Counted from the stretch's first letter, positions 1 to 10,066 are shown. The stretch: 64,000 nucleotides of DNA from Flagellimonas sp. MMG031 (GCF_040112705.1 NZ_CP157804.1:64501-128500); one strand, 5' to 3'. Translations and numbers: made by a program. Notes: a model not told the origin generated them from the letters alone.

Positions 1-2904
1 CAAGGAAATCCAGCTGCCAATCGAAGGTTGAAAGTACAGGTTTTCAAAATTGAATGGCGCTGGTGGTGGAACCGTGGTTACGACAACTTATCCCGATATG
101 AAAATGCGACCGTCCATCGTCCCTTTAAGGAAATGGACCTCACTACGGGAAGCAACGGAAAGGCCAACTTCAGCATTAATGTACCGGATGAACAGGGAGG
201 TCGTTTCTTGATTCGGGTCATTGATGAAGCCTCTGGACATGCAACGGGACGCACCGCCTATTTTTATCGCAATTGGTGGAGCAGACCTGCATCGGCCGAT
301 GCCGAGAGTTCCAAAATTCTGATATTCGCTACCGATAAGGAAAAATACAGCTTGGGAGAGGAAGCTACAGTAACTTTCCCATCAGATAAGGGAGGGCGTG
401 CCTTGCTCAGCATCGAAAACGGAACCGAGGTCCTTTCCCAGCAATGGATAGAGACATCGGCCAAAGAAACCAAGGCGTCCATTCCCATCACGGCAGAAAT
501 GGCGCCCAATGCGTATGTGAACATTTCCCTTTTGCAGCCGCACAGTCAGGCCAAAAACGATTTGCCCATACGCCTCTACGGGGTCGTACCGCTATTGGTG
601 GAAAACCCGGCGACCATTTTGGAACCCGAAATCAGTATGCCCGAAGTTCTGGAACCTGAGTCATCCTACAAAGTCACGGTTTCCGAAGCCAACAAAAAGG
701 GGATGACCTACTCATTGGCCGTAGTGGATGAAGGTCTTTTGGACCTGACTCGCTTTACCACTCCCGATATTCACAGTTCGTTCTACGCCCGACAAGCCTT
801 AGGGGTAAAAACCTTCGATATTTTTGATGATGTGATGGGAGCCTACTCCGTTAGTGTGGACAACATTTACGCCATTGGCGGGGGCGGTATCGGTGCCGGA
901 GCCAAAAACAGAAAGGCACAGCGTTTTAAGCCTGTGGTCACCTATCTAGGCCCCTTCAACCTAAAAGCTGGAGAAAAAGCCTCGCATACCATCGAAATGC
1001 CGAACTATGTGGGTTCGGTACGGACTATGGTAGTCGCTGGAAATGCACAAAGCGCTTACGGGAATGCGGAAAAAACCGTGCCCGTGCGTAAACCTTTGAT
1101 GGTATTGACCTCCATTCCAAGAAAATTGTCCCCGGGCGAAACCGTGACCATCCCCGTCACCGTTTTTGCCATGGAACCCAAAGTCAAAAACGTAACGGTC
1201 AGTATCGATGCAGGAAAAGCATTGGAAGCCATCAACGGAACTTCAAAGAACATCACTTTCAATGCGGTGGGAGAGCAAATCGTCAATTTTGATTTCAAAG
1301 TCAGACCCGCTTCATCCTTCCAAACTATAAAAGTTACCGCTACGGGAGCCGGTGAACGCGCAACCAACGAGACCGAAATCGATGTGGAAAACCCGAACCC
1401 CGTCACTACCAAAAGTGAACTGTATACGTTGGAGCCCAATGGTTCACAGTTGATTTCCATGGAGACCTTTGGCACGTCGGGCACCAATGAAGCGTTCATC
1501 GAATTCTCAACGCTTCCGCCCATGGATTTTTCCAAACGGATGGATTATCTGCTCCGTTATCCCCACGGATGTGTGGAACAGACCACCTCCGCAGCCTTCC
1601 CACAATTGTTTTTGGGCGATGTATTGGACATCACTTTTGACAAAAAGAAAGAAGTGGAGAAAAACATAAAAGCGGCTATTGACCGTTTGGGCAATTTCCA
1701 GATGCCAAATGGCGGATTGAGCTATTGGCCCGGGTATGGGAATGCCGATGATTGGGGCACTTCCTATGCCGGGCATTTTATGTTGGAAGCCAAAAAAGTG
1801 GGCTACCAGCTCCCTCTGACCTTTTTGAGCAATTGGTTGCGTTACCAAAAATCCGCCGCACGTCAATGGAGCAACCAAAGTACCTATTACAACGACGATG
1901 TGTCGCAAGCATACCGATTGTATACCTTGGCTCTGGCACAACAGCCCGAGTTGGCCGCCATGAACCGTTTACGGGAAACCGTAAACCTCAGCAACGAGGC
2001 CAAATGGCGGTTGGCCGCAGCCTATGCCTTGGTTGGTAAAAAAGAAGTGGCCCAAGCCATTGCGCAGAAATCCAACATTGATTTTAAACCGAACAATTAC
2101 AATTACAGAACCTATGGTTCCGTATTCCGAAACCGGGCCATGGCCTTGGAAACCATGGTTATTTTGGGCGACCCGCAACAACGGGATTTGGCGGTTTCTT
2201 TGGCCAAAAACCTGTCATCACAGCAATGGTACAGCACCCAAGAAACAGCCTTTGCGCTATTGGCCCTGTCCAAAATGGTGATGGAAAACGGTGGAAAATC
2301 CATCGACCTCAGTTTTACCAACAACGGCAAGGAAATCAAGGTGAAAACGGATAGAGCCATAGCCCAGCGAAACATAGCCATCACCTCGTTCAAGGAAGAT
2401 ATCCAGATTAAGAACAATCAGGGCAATACGGTATATGCCACCCTGACCCAGAAAGGAAAGCTTCCCGTTGGTGAGGAATTGGCGCAAGAGCAAAACCTGA
2501 GGCTATCCGTGAATTACGTGGACCCACTCGGTAATTCCCTAAATGTGGATGAGTTGCGACAGGGAACGGAGTTTGAGGCCAAAGTGACTATTTTCAACAG
2601 TTCGGATGATTATATCGATAATGTGGCCCTGACCCATATCGTGCCCAGCGGATGGGAAATTGTAGATACCTCTTTTGTAAGCGGGGACAACGAAAATACT
2701 TCAAAGGCCGATTATGTGGATACTCGGGACGACCGAACTCATTTGTATTTTGATTTGGAGGCAAAAAAATCAAAAACCTTTACTATCCAATTGAACGCAT
2801 CCTTCTTGGGCACCTATTATTTGCCGGGTGCACAGGCAGAAGCCATGTACGACGACAACTACCAGGCCCGTAACAAAGGGCAATGGGTGAACATAGTTCA
2901 GTAA
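1..2904 (+). CDS. Alpha-2-macroglobulin family protein, C-terminal part (5' end outside window)
   Basis: This is a large periplasmic or envelope-anchored protease trap that captures attacking proteases. The frame is open from base 1 (QGNPAANRR precedes the first possible start, TTG at 28), so the gene begins upstream. 967 residues are visible of a family that usually has about 1,600-1,900. The thioester motif GCVEQ is intact, with its Cys codon at 1570-1572 (visible residue 524). A helical thioester-domain region rich in Trp and Tyr follows, then a receptor-binding-like beta domain up to residue 967. The gene sits 6 bp before pbpC; A2M-PBP1C pairing is well known in bacteria and is read as envelope repair plus protease defence. 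Identification is firm; the N-terminal domains and any lipoprotein signal cannot be seen. Confidence 0.93.
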   Translation, partial: QGNPAANRRLKVQVFKIEWRWWWNRGYDNLSRYENATVHRPFKEMDLTTGSNGKANFSINVPDEQGGRFLIRVIDEASGHATGRTAYFYRNWWSRPASADAESSKILIFATDKEKYSLGEEATVTFPSDKGGRALLSIENGTEVLSQQWIETSAKETKASIPITAEMAPNAYVNISLLQPHSQAKNDLPIRLYGVVPLLVENPATILEPEISMPEVLEPESSYKVTVSEANKKGMTYSLAVVDEGLLDLTRFTTPDIHSSFYARQALGVKTFDIFDDVMGAYSVSVDNIYAIGGGGIGAGAKNRKAQRFKPVVTYLGPFNLKAGEKASHTIEMPNYVGSVRTMVVAGNAQSAYGNAEKTVPVRKPLMVLTSIPRKLSPGETVTIPVTVFAMEPKVKNVTVSIDAGKALEAINGTSKNITFNAVGEQIVNFDFKVRPASSFQTIKVTATGAGERATNETEIDVENPNPVTTKSELYTLEPNGSQLISMETFGTSGTNEAFIEFSTLPPMDFSKRMDYLLRYPHGCVEQTTSAAFPQLFLGDVLDITFDKKKEVEKNIKAAIDRLGNFQMPNGGLSYWPGYGNADDWGTSYAGHFMLEAKKVGYQLPLTFLSNWLRYQKSAARQWSNQSTYYNDDVSQAYRLYTLALAQQPELAAMNRLRETVNLSNEAKWRLAAAYALVGKKEVAQAIAQKSNIDFKPNNYNYRTYGSVFRNRAMALETMVILGDPQQRDLAVSLAKNLSSQQWYSTQETAFALLALSKMVMENGGKSIDLSFTNNGKEIKVKTDRAIAQRNIAITSFKEDIQIKNNQGNTVYATLTQKGKLPVGEELAQEQNLRLSVNYVDPLGNSLNVDELRQGTEFEAKVTIFNSSDDYIDNVALTHIVPSGWEIVDTSFVSGDNENTSKADYVDTRDDRTHLYFDLEAKKSKTFTIQLNASFLGTYYLPGAQAEAMYDDNYQARNKGQWVNIVQ

Positions 2905-2910
2905 GGTTGA

Positions 2911-5283
2911 ATGAGTGAGTTTTTATCGCCAGTAAAAAAACTGTTCATCGACCATAAGATCAAAATGGGTGTATTTTTCATCATTTTGGTCTTATGGTTG
3001 TTTTGCCTGCCCAAAAATCTGTTCAAAGACCCAACATCTACTGTGGTGAACAGTTCGGACGGTGCCCTCATTGGAGCGCGAATCGCAGCCGATGGCCAGT
3101 GGCGGTTTCCCCCAATGGACTCGGTTCCGGAACGCTTCGAAAAGAGCATCCTTTTATTTGAGGACGAGTATTTTTACCAGCATCCCGGATTCAACCCTAT
3201 TTCCATCCTTAAGGCCGTTGGCCATAATCTCACCAAAGAAACCCGAAGAGGTGGCAGTACCATCACCCAGCAAGTGATCCGTCTCAGCCGAAAAAACCAA
3301 AGCCGGACGTACTGGGAAAAACTCATTGAGGTGTTTATGGCCACTCGCTTGGAGCTTCGTCACTCCAAAGAAGACATTTTAAAACTGTACGCCTCCCACA
3401 CGCCTTATGGCGGTAATGTAGTGGGATTGGAAACCGCAGCTTGGCGCTATTTTGGGATTCCAGCCCACGAATTGAGTTGGGGCCAATCGGCAGCCTTGGC
3501 GGTTTTGCCCAATGCACCCGCCCTCATTTTTCCGGGAAGAAACGAACAGTCCTTTCTGGACAAGCGTAACCGACTATTAAAAAAATTATGGGAAAAGGAG
3601 GTCATTGACGAAACAACCTATGATTTGGCCATTGCCGAACCATTACCCCAAGAGCCCATGCCCTTGCCCGATGTAGCGCCCCATCTCACCGAGCGTATCC
3701 GAAATGAACATCCCGGCGAGCGCGTGACCACTTCGGTGTTGCGACCTTTACAACAACGACTGAATCTTTTGGCGGAACGGCATTACCAACAACTCAAAAG
3801 CAATGAAATACACAACTTGGCCATTTTGGTACTGGATGTGGAGACCCGAAAAGTACTCGGGTATGTGGGAAACTCCCCTTCGGACGAAACACACGCCAAT
3901 TATGTGGACATCGTTACCAAAAAAAGAAGTACAGGGAGTACCTTAAAACCCTTTTTGTTCGCTTCCCTGTTGGATGAAGGACAATTATTGCCCCACACTT
4001 TGGTGGAAGATGTGCCTACCGTGATCAATGGGTACAATCCCCAAAACTTCAACCTGACTTATACAGGAGCGGTGCCGGCCAGCAAAGCACTTTCCCGTTC
4101 GCTGAACGTTCCTGCCGTTCGTTTGCTGCGGGAATATGGCCTAGAGAAATTCTATAACAAACTTCACAAAATGAACATGGAATCGCTGGATAAGCCTTCC
4201 TCCCATTATGGACTATCCCTGATTCTCGGTGGAGCAGAAAGTTCCCTTTGGGAAGTGACCTCCACCTACGCTTCCTTGGCTTCGACCCTCAATTATTTTT
4301 CGGCCCATTCAAGCACCTATAGAAGTCAGGAATTTAATGAGGCCACCTATGTTCAAGATGAGACGATCGATTTTGGAAAGGAGCAATTTGACCCAGTAGT
4401 TTTTGGTGCAGGATCTATTTATAGCACGTTCCAGTCGATGTACGAGGTCAACCGACCCGAAGGCGATGAAAATTGGCAATTTTTTGATTCCTCCCAACCC
4501 ATCGCATGGAAAACCGGGACCAGTTTCGGGTTTAAGGATGCCTGGGCCGTTGGGGTTACGCCAAAGTACGCCATTGGGGTTTGGGCGGGCAATGCCGATG
4601 GGGAGGGCAGACCGGGACTCACAGGCATTACCGCAGCCGCCCCGCTCCTGTTTGATGTCTTGGATGCATTGCCACAGAGCGGTTGGTTCCAAGAGCCTTT
4701 TGATGACCTTGTGGAGCTGGATGTATGTGAGCAGAGTGGGTTTCGGGCCTCAGTTTATTGTGATGATGTCAAAAAGGAATGGGTACCCACCCATGGAACA
4801 CGAAGTGGTCCCTGCCCCTATCATCAGCAGGTGTTTTTGGATGCCACGGAACGGTTTAGGGTAAACTCGGAATGCTATCCTTTGGAAGACATGGTGGCCA
4901 AAAATTGGTTGGTACTCCCTCCTATTTTGGAATATTATTATGCGTCTTCCAACCCCAACTATCAACCTTTGCCCCCTTATTTGGAGGGTTGTTCTGCTTT
5001 GGAAAACAATTTGATGGAATTCATTTATCCCAAGAACAACGAAGCTGTGTTGATCCCAAAGGATTTGGGCAAAAAAAACAGGGAAATCATTCTAAAACTG
5101 GCCCACCAGCAATCCAACACTACCATTTATTGGTATTTGGATGAGACCTTTTTGGGCAAAACAGAAAATTTCCATGAACTCATTTTGGAAATAGAACCAG
5201 GCACCTATACCCTAACCGCAGTGGACAGCCAAGGAAACCGGATACAGCAAGAGGTGGAAGTGCGGTATGCTTCTGGGAACTAA
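2911..5283 (+). CDS. pbpC: Penicillin-binding protein 1C (bifunctional transglycosylase/transpeptidase)
   Basis: It polymerises lipid II glycan strands and carries a transpeptidase domain, anchored in the inner membrane and facing the periplasm. One N-terminal membrane segment lies at about residues 19-36. The GT51 domain shows FEDEYFYQHPG (catalytic Glu84) and RRGGSTITQQ near 112-121. The transpeptidase domain shows STLK (Ser343, Lys346), SLN (397-399) and KTGT (from Lys534). A C-terminal beta domain of the PBP1C type (from about residue 690) ends the 790-residue protein, a normal length. It starts 6 bp after the alpha-2-macroglobulin stop and is surely co-transcribed with it. All catalytic motifs are present. 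Confidence 0.95.
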   Translation: MSEFLSPVKKLFIDHKIKMGVFFIILVLWLFCLPKNLFKDPTSTVVNSSDGALIGARIAADGQWRFPPMDSVPERFEKSILLFEDEYFYQHPGFNPISILKAVGHNLTKETRRGGSTITQQVIRLSRKNQSRTYWEKLIEVFMATRLELRHSKEDILKLYASHTPYGGNVVGLETAAWRYFGIPAHELSWGQSAALAVLPNAPALIFPGRNEQSFLDKRNRLLKKLWEKEVIDETTYDLAIAEPLPQEPMPLPDVAPHLTERIRNEHPGERVTTSVLRPLQQRLNLLAERHYQQLKSNEIHNLAILVLDVETRKVLGYVGNSPSDETHANYVDIVTKKRSTGSTLKPFLFASLLDEGQLLPHTLVEDVPTVINGYNPQNFNLTYTGAVPASKALSRSLNVPAVRLLREYGLEKFYNKLHKMNMESLDKPSSHYGLSLILGGAESSLWEVTSTYASLASTLNYFSAHSSTYRSQEFNEATYVQDETIDFGKEQFDPVVFGAGSIYSTFQSMYEVNRPEGDENWQFFDSSQPIAWKTGTSFGFKDAWAVGVTPKYAIGVWAGNADGEGRPGLTGITAAAPLLFDVLDALPQSGWFQEPFDDLVELDVCEQSGFRASVYCDDVKKEWVPTHGTRSGPCPYHQQVFLDATERFRVNSECYPLEDMVAKNWLVLPPILEYYYASSNPNYQPLPPYLEGCSALENNLMEFIYPKNNEAVLIPKDLGKKNREIILKLAHQQSNTTIYWYLDETFLGKTENFHELILEIEPGTYTLTAVDSQGNRIQQEVEVRYASGN

Positions 5284-5393
5284 TTGTTTTTCTTATAAAT
5301 AGGGGGGGTTGTTTTATTGATGTAAAAACATAGTGCAAAAAACGAAAAGAGCCAGTTGAGTCAGCGCTTCAAAAAAATGTATCTTAGGCAACA

Positions 5394-5711
5394 ATGTCAA
5401 ACAAACCTTCAAACACAAAATTCTTCTCTCAAATTGTCGATTTGCTACAATCGGCAAGAAAAAATGTGGTGCGTACTATAAACCAAACAATGGTACAGAC
5501 TTACTATGAAATTGGAAGGATGATTGTAGAAGAGGAACAAAACGGTAAAAACAGGGCAGAATATGGGAAGAGACTCTTGCGTGATTTATCCAAAGTTTTA
5601 ACAACAGAATTTGGCAAAGGATTTTCAGAGAGAAACCTAGAGCAAATGAGGCAATTTTACCTTGTTTACTCAAAACCGCAAACACTATCTGCGGATTTTA
5701 AAGGAATATAG
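5394..5711 (+). pseudogene. Truncated YhcG/DUF1016-type nuclease, N-terminal fragment
   Basis: The 105-residue product matches the helical N-terminal domain of YhcG (DUF1016) proteins, with the segments YYEIGRMIVEEEQ, LLRDLSKVLTTEFGKGFS and LEQMRQFYLVY. Full-length relatives have about 340 residues and end in a PD-(D/E)XK nuclease domain. Here the frame ends with ADFKGI and a stop where the family continues into its conserved LSWSHY segment, and no nuclease sequence follows before der. A small inverted repeat (5712-5724, CAGAC-ATC-GTCTG) lies just past the stop. The gene is best read as a deletion remnant; a stand-alone DNA-binding fragment is possible but unlikely. It is convergent with der. 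Confidence 0.7.
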
Positions 5712-5789
5712 CAGACATCGTCTGTTAAATCTAAAAACGCAAATAAGTAGATGTGAGTAAAATCCTCAAAAATTCCGACAGCTACAACC

Positions 5790-7091
5790 TTACTTCTTCC
5801 GCATAAAAATGGTGATCGGAACTCCCGTAAAATCAAATTGCTGCCTGATTTTGTTCTCCAAAAACCGTTTATAGGGATCCTTTACGTACTGCGGCAAATT
5901 ACAGAAAAACGCAAATTGCGGGTAAGGGGTCGGTAACTGCGTACAGAACTTGATTTTCACATACTTCCCTTTGGTGGCCGGAGGTGGTGTTTTTTCAATA
6001 ATAGGAAGCATAATATCGTTCAACTTGCGGGTCGGTATTTTTTTGGAACGGTTTTTATACACTTCTACTGCAGTTTCGATGGCTTTGTAAATCCGCTGTT
6101 TGTTCAGCACCGAAATAAACAAGATCGGTACATCTTCAAAAGGAGAAATCACCTCGTGTATCGCCTTGGTATATTCCTTTACGGAGTTGGTCTCCTTTTC
6201 CACCAAATCCCATTTGTTCACCAATATTACAATACCCTTATTGTTGCGCTGCGCCAACCAAAAAATATTCTGTACCTGTCCGTCAAAACCTCGGGTGGCA
6301 TCCATCATCAAAATACAGACATCACAATATTCAATGGCCCTTACGGAACGCATCACGGAATAAAACTCCAAATCTTCCTTTACCTTGGATTTTCTTCGGA
6401 TACCCGCGGTGTCCACCAAATTGAATTCGAACCCAAAACGGTTGTATTTGGTATCGATACTATCCCGGGTCGTCCCCGCAATATCGGTCACAATATACCT
6501 ATCCTCACCTATCAAGGCATTGATAAAGGATGATTTCCCGGCATTGGGGCGTCCCACCACGGCAAAGCGCGGCAATTCACTTTCCTCTTCCTTCTCGTCG
6601 GGCAAGACTTCCACAAGGGCGTCCAAGAGTTCGCCCGTTCCGCTCCCGTTGATACTGGAAATGGTATAATAATCACCCAATCCCAAGGCATAAAATTCCA
6701 CGGCATCGGCCATCCGTTGGGTATTATCCACTTTGTTGACCGCCAAGAAGGTCGGTTTATCCACCCGGCGAAGCAATTTGGCCACATCTTCATCCATCCC
6801 GGTCACCCCAGACTCTACATCCACCATAAAAATGATGGCATCGGCCTCATCAATGGCCAATTCTACCTGTTTGTCGATTTCTTTTTCGAAAACATCGTCG
6901 CTCCCCAACACATAACCTCCAGTATCGATCAACGAAAACTCCTTGCCATTCCAGTCACTTTTTCCGTAATGACGGTCGCGCGTGACACCGCTTACAGCAT
7001 CGACAATCGCCTCACGGCGTTGAATGAGTCGGTTAAAAAAAGTGGATTTCCCAACATTGGGTCTCCCTACAATGGCTACGATAGCTCCCAT
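5790..7091 (-). CDS. der: Ribosome biogenesis GTPase Der (EngA)
   Basis: This is a tandem-GTPase factor for 50S ribosome maturation. Two G domains are visible: the first with GRPNVGKST (residues 9-17) and NKVD, the second with GRPNAGKSS near residue 180 and NKWD. A C-terminal KH-like domain ends in the usual basic tail (IFMRKK). The length of 433 residues is normal. A Bacteroidota promoter element lies 17 bp upstream, and the start is ATG at 7091. Its neighbour era, reading the same way beyond one opposite-strand gene, is also a ribosome-assembly GTPase. Confidence 0.97.
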   Translation of the reverse strand: MGAIVAIVGRPNVGKSTFFNRLIQRREAIVDAVSGVTRDRHYGKSDWNGKEFSLIDTGGYVLGSDDVFEKEIDKQVELAIDEADAIIFMVDVESGVTGMDEDVAKLLRRVDKPTFLAVNKVDNTQRMADAVEFYALGLGDYYTISSINGSGTGELLDALVEVLPDEKEEESELPRFAVVGRPNAGKSSFINALIGEDRYIVTDIAGTTRDSIDTKYNRFGFEFNLVDTAGIRRKSKVKEDLEFYSVMRSVRAIEYCDVCILMMDATRGFDGQVQNIFWLAQRNNKGIVILVNKWDLVEKETNSVKEYTKAIHEVISPFEDVPILFISVLNKQRIYKAIETAVEVYKNRSKKIPTRKLNDIMLPIIEKTPPPATKGKYVKIKFCTQLPTPYPQFAFFCNLPQYVKDPYKRFLENKIRQQFDFTGVPITIFMRKK

Positions 7092-7107
7092 CAGGTTTAA
7101 TTTTTGG

Positions 7108-7115
7108 CAAAAATA
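7108..7115 (-). promoter_or_regulatory. Candidate -7 promoter element of der
   Basis: On the minus strand the octamer TATTTTTG matches the Bacteroidota -7 consensus TAnnTTTG and lies 17 bp before the der ATG. No equally clear -33 TTTG is seen. Confidence 0.55.
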
Positions 7116-7161
7116 CCATTTATTATGAAGAAAAAATGATACCTTTTTTCATCATTTTCAA

Positions 7162-7683
7162 ATGATTATGAGCGACCTGACCAATGAGCTAGTTTTAAGG
7201 CCCCGTTTTCGCGTGTCCGTAAAGGCGGATTTAAAGGATTTGGAGGCCACTTTCGATACCGCTTCGGCCCATCCGTTTTTGATCAAACGACTGGACGAAC
7301 ATATTTTTGTGAAGTTCAAAAAGGCGGAAACCACCTTTTGGACGCCTCAACTTCATTTGGAACTATCCTCTTTTGAGGAGCATATCAGCAATATCCGAGG
7401 GGTTTTTGGTCCCAATCCTACCCTTTGGACCTTTTTTATGTTCCTGCATTTTGGTGTGGGTACGGTTTTTATCATTTTGGGCATATTTGCCTATTCCAAT
7501 TATTCCTTGGGCAAGGATATTACGCTCTTTTTGGTAGGCATGTTCCTTTTGGTGGTGCTGTGGTTTGCCCTTTATGCGTTCGGTCGCTTGGGAAAATCGA
7601 AGGGAAAGGGACAAATGGAACAACTGAAGCAATTTGTTCGGGAGACTATTGCTCCTTTTGAGCGCGTTGGGGACGAATCCTAG
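7162..7683 (+). CDS. Hypothetical membrane protein, two transmembrane segments
   Basis: I do not recognise a named family. The first 90 residues are soluble, with a beta-rich look (FRVSVKADLKDLEATF, HIFVKFKKAETTFW). Two hydrophobic helices follow at about residues 92-115 and 122-144, and then a basic, helical C-terminal tail. The start may be ATG 7162 or the next in-frame ATG at 7168. It is divergent from der and convergent with era, with the two stop codons sharing the palindrome CTAG at 7680-7683. Confidence 0.75.
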   Translation: MIMSDLTNELVLRPRFRVSVKADLKDLEATFDTASAHPFLIKRLDEHIFVKFKKAETTFWTPQLHLELSSFEEHISNIRGVFGPNPTLWTFFMFLHFGVGTVFIILGIFAYSNYSLGKDITLFLVGMFLLVVLWFALYAFGRLGKSKGKGQMEQLKQFVRETIAPFERVGDES

Positions 7684-8561
7684 CCATTGTACCCAAAACG
7701 TCTGAGCTGCTGTGAGTTGCTACGCCAGTTTTTGTTCACTTTTACGTAAAGTTCGATGTGTACCTGCTTGGCGAAGAACTTCTCCAAATCCTTTCGAGAT
7801 TCCACGCCCACTCTTTTTAGGGCACTGCCTTTGTGGCCAATAATGATTCCTTTCTGGGTATCGCGCTCCACCATGATCACCGAACGGATTCGGATGATGT
7901 CCTCATCTTCCAAAAACTCCTCGGTTTCCACCTCAACGGCATACGGGATTTCCTTTTTGTAATGGAGCAGGATTTTTTCACGGATGGTCTCGTTCACAAA
8001 AAAGCGTTCGGGCTTGTCGGTTATTTGATCCTTGGGGTAATAGGGCGGTGCTTCAGGCAATAATTCCAAAATACGGTTGAAGACTTCGGTAACATTGAAG
8101 TTTTCCAAAGCGGAGATGGGATGAATTTCGGCATTGGGCAGTTGTTCCTGCCAATACTGCATTTGTTCCTCCAATTTTTGCTGGTCGGATGTATCTATCT
8201 TGTTGAGCAATAACAACACAGGAATCTTGCTGTTCTGTATTTTTTTGAAAAAGGATTCATCCTTGAGCGCCTTTTCGCCGATTTCTACCATATAGAGGAG
8301 CACATCAGCATCCTCAAAGGCGGACTTTACAAAGTCCATCATGGAGGTTTGTAATTCGTAGGCTGGTTTTATAATCCCGGGGGTATCGGACAAAATCACC
8401 TGAAAATCTTCCCCATTCACGATTCCCAAGATGCGGTGACGGGTGGTCTGCGCCTTGGAGGTGATAATGGACAGTTTTTCGCCCACAAAAGCATTCATCA
8501 ACGTGGATTTCCCTACGTTGGGGTTGCCGATAATATTTACAAATCCTGATTTATGCGCCAC
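7680..8561 (-). CDS. era: GTPase Era
   Basis: This GTPase binds the 3' end of 16S rRNA and acts in 30S subunit maturation. The G domain has GNPNVGKST, DTPG and NKID; the C-terminal KH domain has GHKGSALKRVG. I chose the GTG start at 8561, which gives an N-terminus MAHKSGFVNIIGN like that of relatives. A TTG at 8579 would add six residues (KKEETV). The gene overlaps the upstream symporter by 11 bp with the GTG start, or 29 bp with TTG, which suggests translational coupling. The 3' end overlaps the convergent membrane-protein gene by 4 bp. Confidence 0.95.
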   Translation of the reverse strand: MAHKSGFVNIIGNPNVGKSTLMNAFVGEKLSIITSKAQTTRHRILGIVNGEDFQVILSDTPGIIKPAYELQTSMMDFVKSAFEDADVLLYMVEIGEKALKDESFFKKIQNSKIPVLLLLNKIDTSDQQKLEEQMQYWQEQLPNAEIHPISALENFNVTEVFNRILELLPEAPPYYPKDQITDKPERFFVNETIREKILLHYKKEIPYAVEVETEEFLEDEDIIRIRSVIMVERDTQKGIIIGHKGSALKRVGVESRKDLEKFFAKQVHIELYVKVNKNWRSNSQQLRRFGYNG

Positions 8562-9915
8562 CGTTTCTTCTTTTTTCAAAATATTGTTTGGATGCTGCGT
8601 TCACCTTGGGTGAAAGATACAACACTGCAATCATATTGGGAATTACCATCAATGCATAAGAGAGATCAATCAAGTTTTTGACCAATTTTAGGGAGGCCAC
8701 TGCAGCAAAAACGATCATCACTACAAAGAACACATTGTACCATTTTCCGATTTTGGCGTTGGTCAAAAATGATAAACTCTTCACACCGTAGTAGGAATAG
8801 GTAAACAAGGTTGACAATGCAAACGCAGCTACAATCACCATCAAAAGTACATCTCCCATGCCGTAAAGAGTAGTTTCGAAAGCCGACATGGTCATCACAA
8901 TACCACTACCGTCTTCCAGATAGGCTCCGCTCAAAATAATCACCACCGCGGTGAAGGTACATACCAATATGGTATCTATAAATGGACCCAACATGGCTAC
9001 CAATCCTTCCTTGGCAGGTTCGTCGTTCCGGGATTGCCCGTGGTACATGGGTGCGCTACCCAGTCCGGCCTCATTGGAGAACATGGCCCTGCGAACCCCA
9101 ACGATGACCAAGCCCCAGAATCCGCCAGTGACCGCTGTATCGAAGTTCCAGGCCTCGACAAGAATCATTTTGAGAGCGGGGAAAACCTCCCCTGCGTGAC
9201 TTGCCATCACAAATATGACCGCCAACAAATATACTCCTACCATAAAAGGAACAATGGCCGAAGCTACTTTGGCAATTTTGGTGAGACCACCAAAAATCAC
9301 AATCGATGTGATGATGGCCAAGAAAAATCCGATGCCGAGCTTCCAGTTAAACTCACTGGTCGCCAAAAGTGTTTCATGAGGTTGCACCACGCCCATAAAG
9401 GCTTCCGTAAATTGATTGGCAGTAAAAACGCCCAAAAAGCCAAAAAGTCCGCAGATACTAAAAAAGATGGCCATGGGCTTTGCCCATTTTCCCATCCCTT
9501 GGGTGATATAAAACATAGGGCCTCCCTGCATGCGACCTTCGGAGTCGGTACCGCGGTACATGATGGCCAAACTGCCCGAGTAAAATTTGATTCCCATACC
9601 CAAGAGTGCGGTCATCCAAATCCAGAAGACCACACCAGGACCGCCATCGTGGATGGCAATGGCCACCCCAGAGATATTTCCCAATCCGACCGTCGCGGCG
9701 ACTGCTGCGGACAAGGCCTGAAAAGAACTGACATCCCCTTTGGCATTTTTGTCATCATACTTACCGGAAACCACGGCAATGGCATGTCCAAAATAACGGA
9801 AGGGTGCAAATTTGGAATAGAATGCCAAAAAAAGCCCTCCACCTATTAGCAAGATAAACATGGGCCACTCCGTATAAGGCAAGAGGGAGGATATAAACTC
9901 GTTGATTGCGTCCAT
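8551..9915 (-). CDS. Alanine/glycine:cation symporter (AgcS) family protein
   Basis: This is a sodium-coupled amino-acid importer of the inner membrane. The 454 residues hold about ten hydrophobic segments and the family signatures GNISGVAIAI, GGPGVVFWIWM and the loop RRAMFSNEAGLGSAPM. The length is normal. It is the first gene of a two-gene unit with era, which overlaps its 3' end. Alanine or glycine is the likely substrate, but this cannot be settled from sequence. Confidence 0.92.
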   Translation of the reverse strand: MDAINEFISSLLPYTEWPMFILLIGGGLFLAFYSKFAPFRYFGHAIAVVSGKYDDKNAKGDVSSFQALSAAVAATVGLGNISGVAIAIHDGGPGVVFWIWMTALLGMGIKFYSGSLAIMYRGTDSEGRMQGGPMFYITQGMGKWAKPMAIFFSICGLFGFLGVFTANQFTEAFMGVVQPHETLLATSEFNWKLGIGFFLAIITSIVIFGGLTKIAKVASAIVPFMVGVYLLAVIFVMASHAGEVFPALKMILVEAWNFDTAVTGGFWGLVIVGVRRAMFSNEAGLGSAPMYHGQSRNDEPAKEGLVAMLGPFIDTILVCTFTAVVIILSGAYLEDGSGIVMTMSAFETTLYGMGDVLLMVIVAAFALSTLFTYSYYGVKSLSFLTNAKIGKWYNVFFVVMIVFAAVASLKLVKNLIDLSYALMVIPNMIAVLYLSPKVNAASKQYFEKRRNGGA

Positions 9916-9986
9916 AAGGTAAAAACGTCGAATTTATGGATTTTGGACGGGATAGATGTTAAGGAAAATGGAATATTAAATTTAAG

Positions 9987-10019
9987 TTTGGAAATGAAGG
10001 GAAAAGCGTTGTATATTTG
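9987..10019 (+). promoter_or_regulatory. Candidate promoter of the initiator tRNA locus
   Basis: TTTG at 9987-9990 and TATATTTG at 10012-10019, spaced 21 bp, match the Bacteroidota -33/-7 promoter. The element lies 11 bp before the first decayed tRNA copy and about 230 bp before the intact tRNA. No comparable element is seen directly before the intact copy. Confidence 0.6.
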
Positions 10020-10029
10020 CCGTCCACAT

Positions 10030-10066
10030 CGCGGGGTAGAGCAGTACCCTTCGACGTAGCTCAGGG
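10030..10066 (+). pseudogene. Decayed initiator-tRNA copy 1, with REP-like hairpin
   Basis: Bases 10030-10046 are identical to the first 17 bases of the intact initiator tRNA at 10250. At that point, inside the D-loop, the sequence switches to a REP-like inverted repeat (CCCTTCGAC...GCTCAGGG, 10047-10066). No tRNA sequence follows, so it cannot fold as a tRNA. Confidence 0.7.

Noticed and set aside
9034..9849. 271-residue plus-strand ORF opposite the amino-acid symporter
   Set aside because: The frame is rich in His and Gln with no membrane or domain pattern; the symporter on the other strand is certain.
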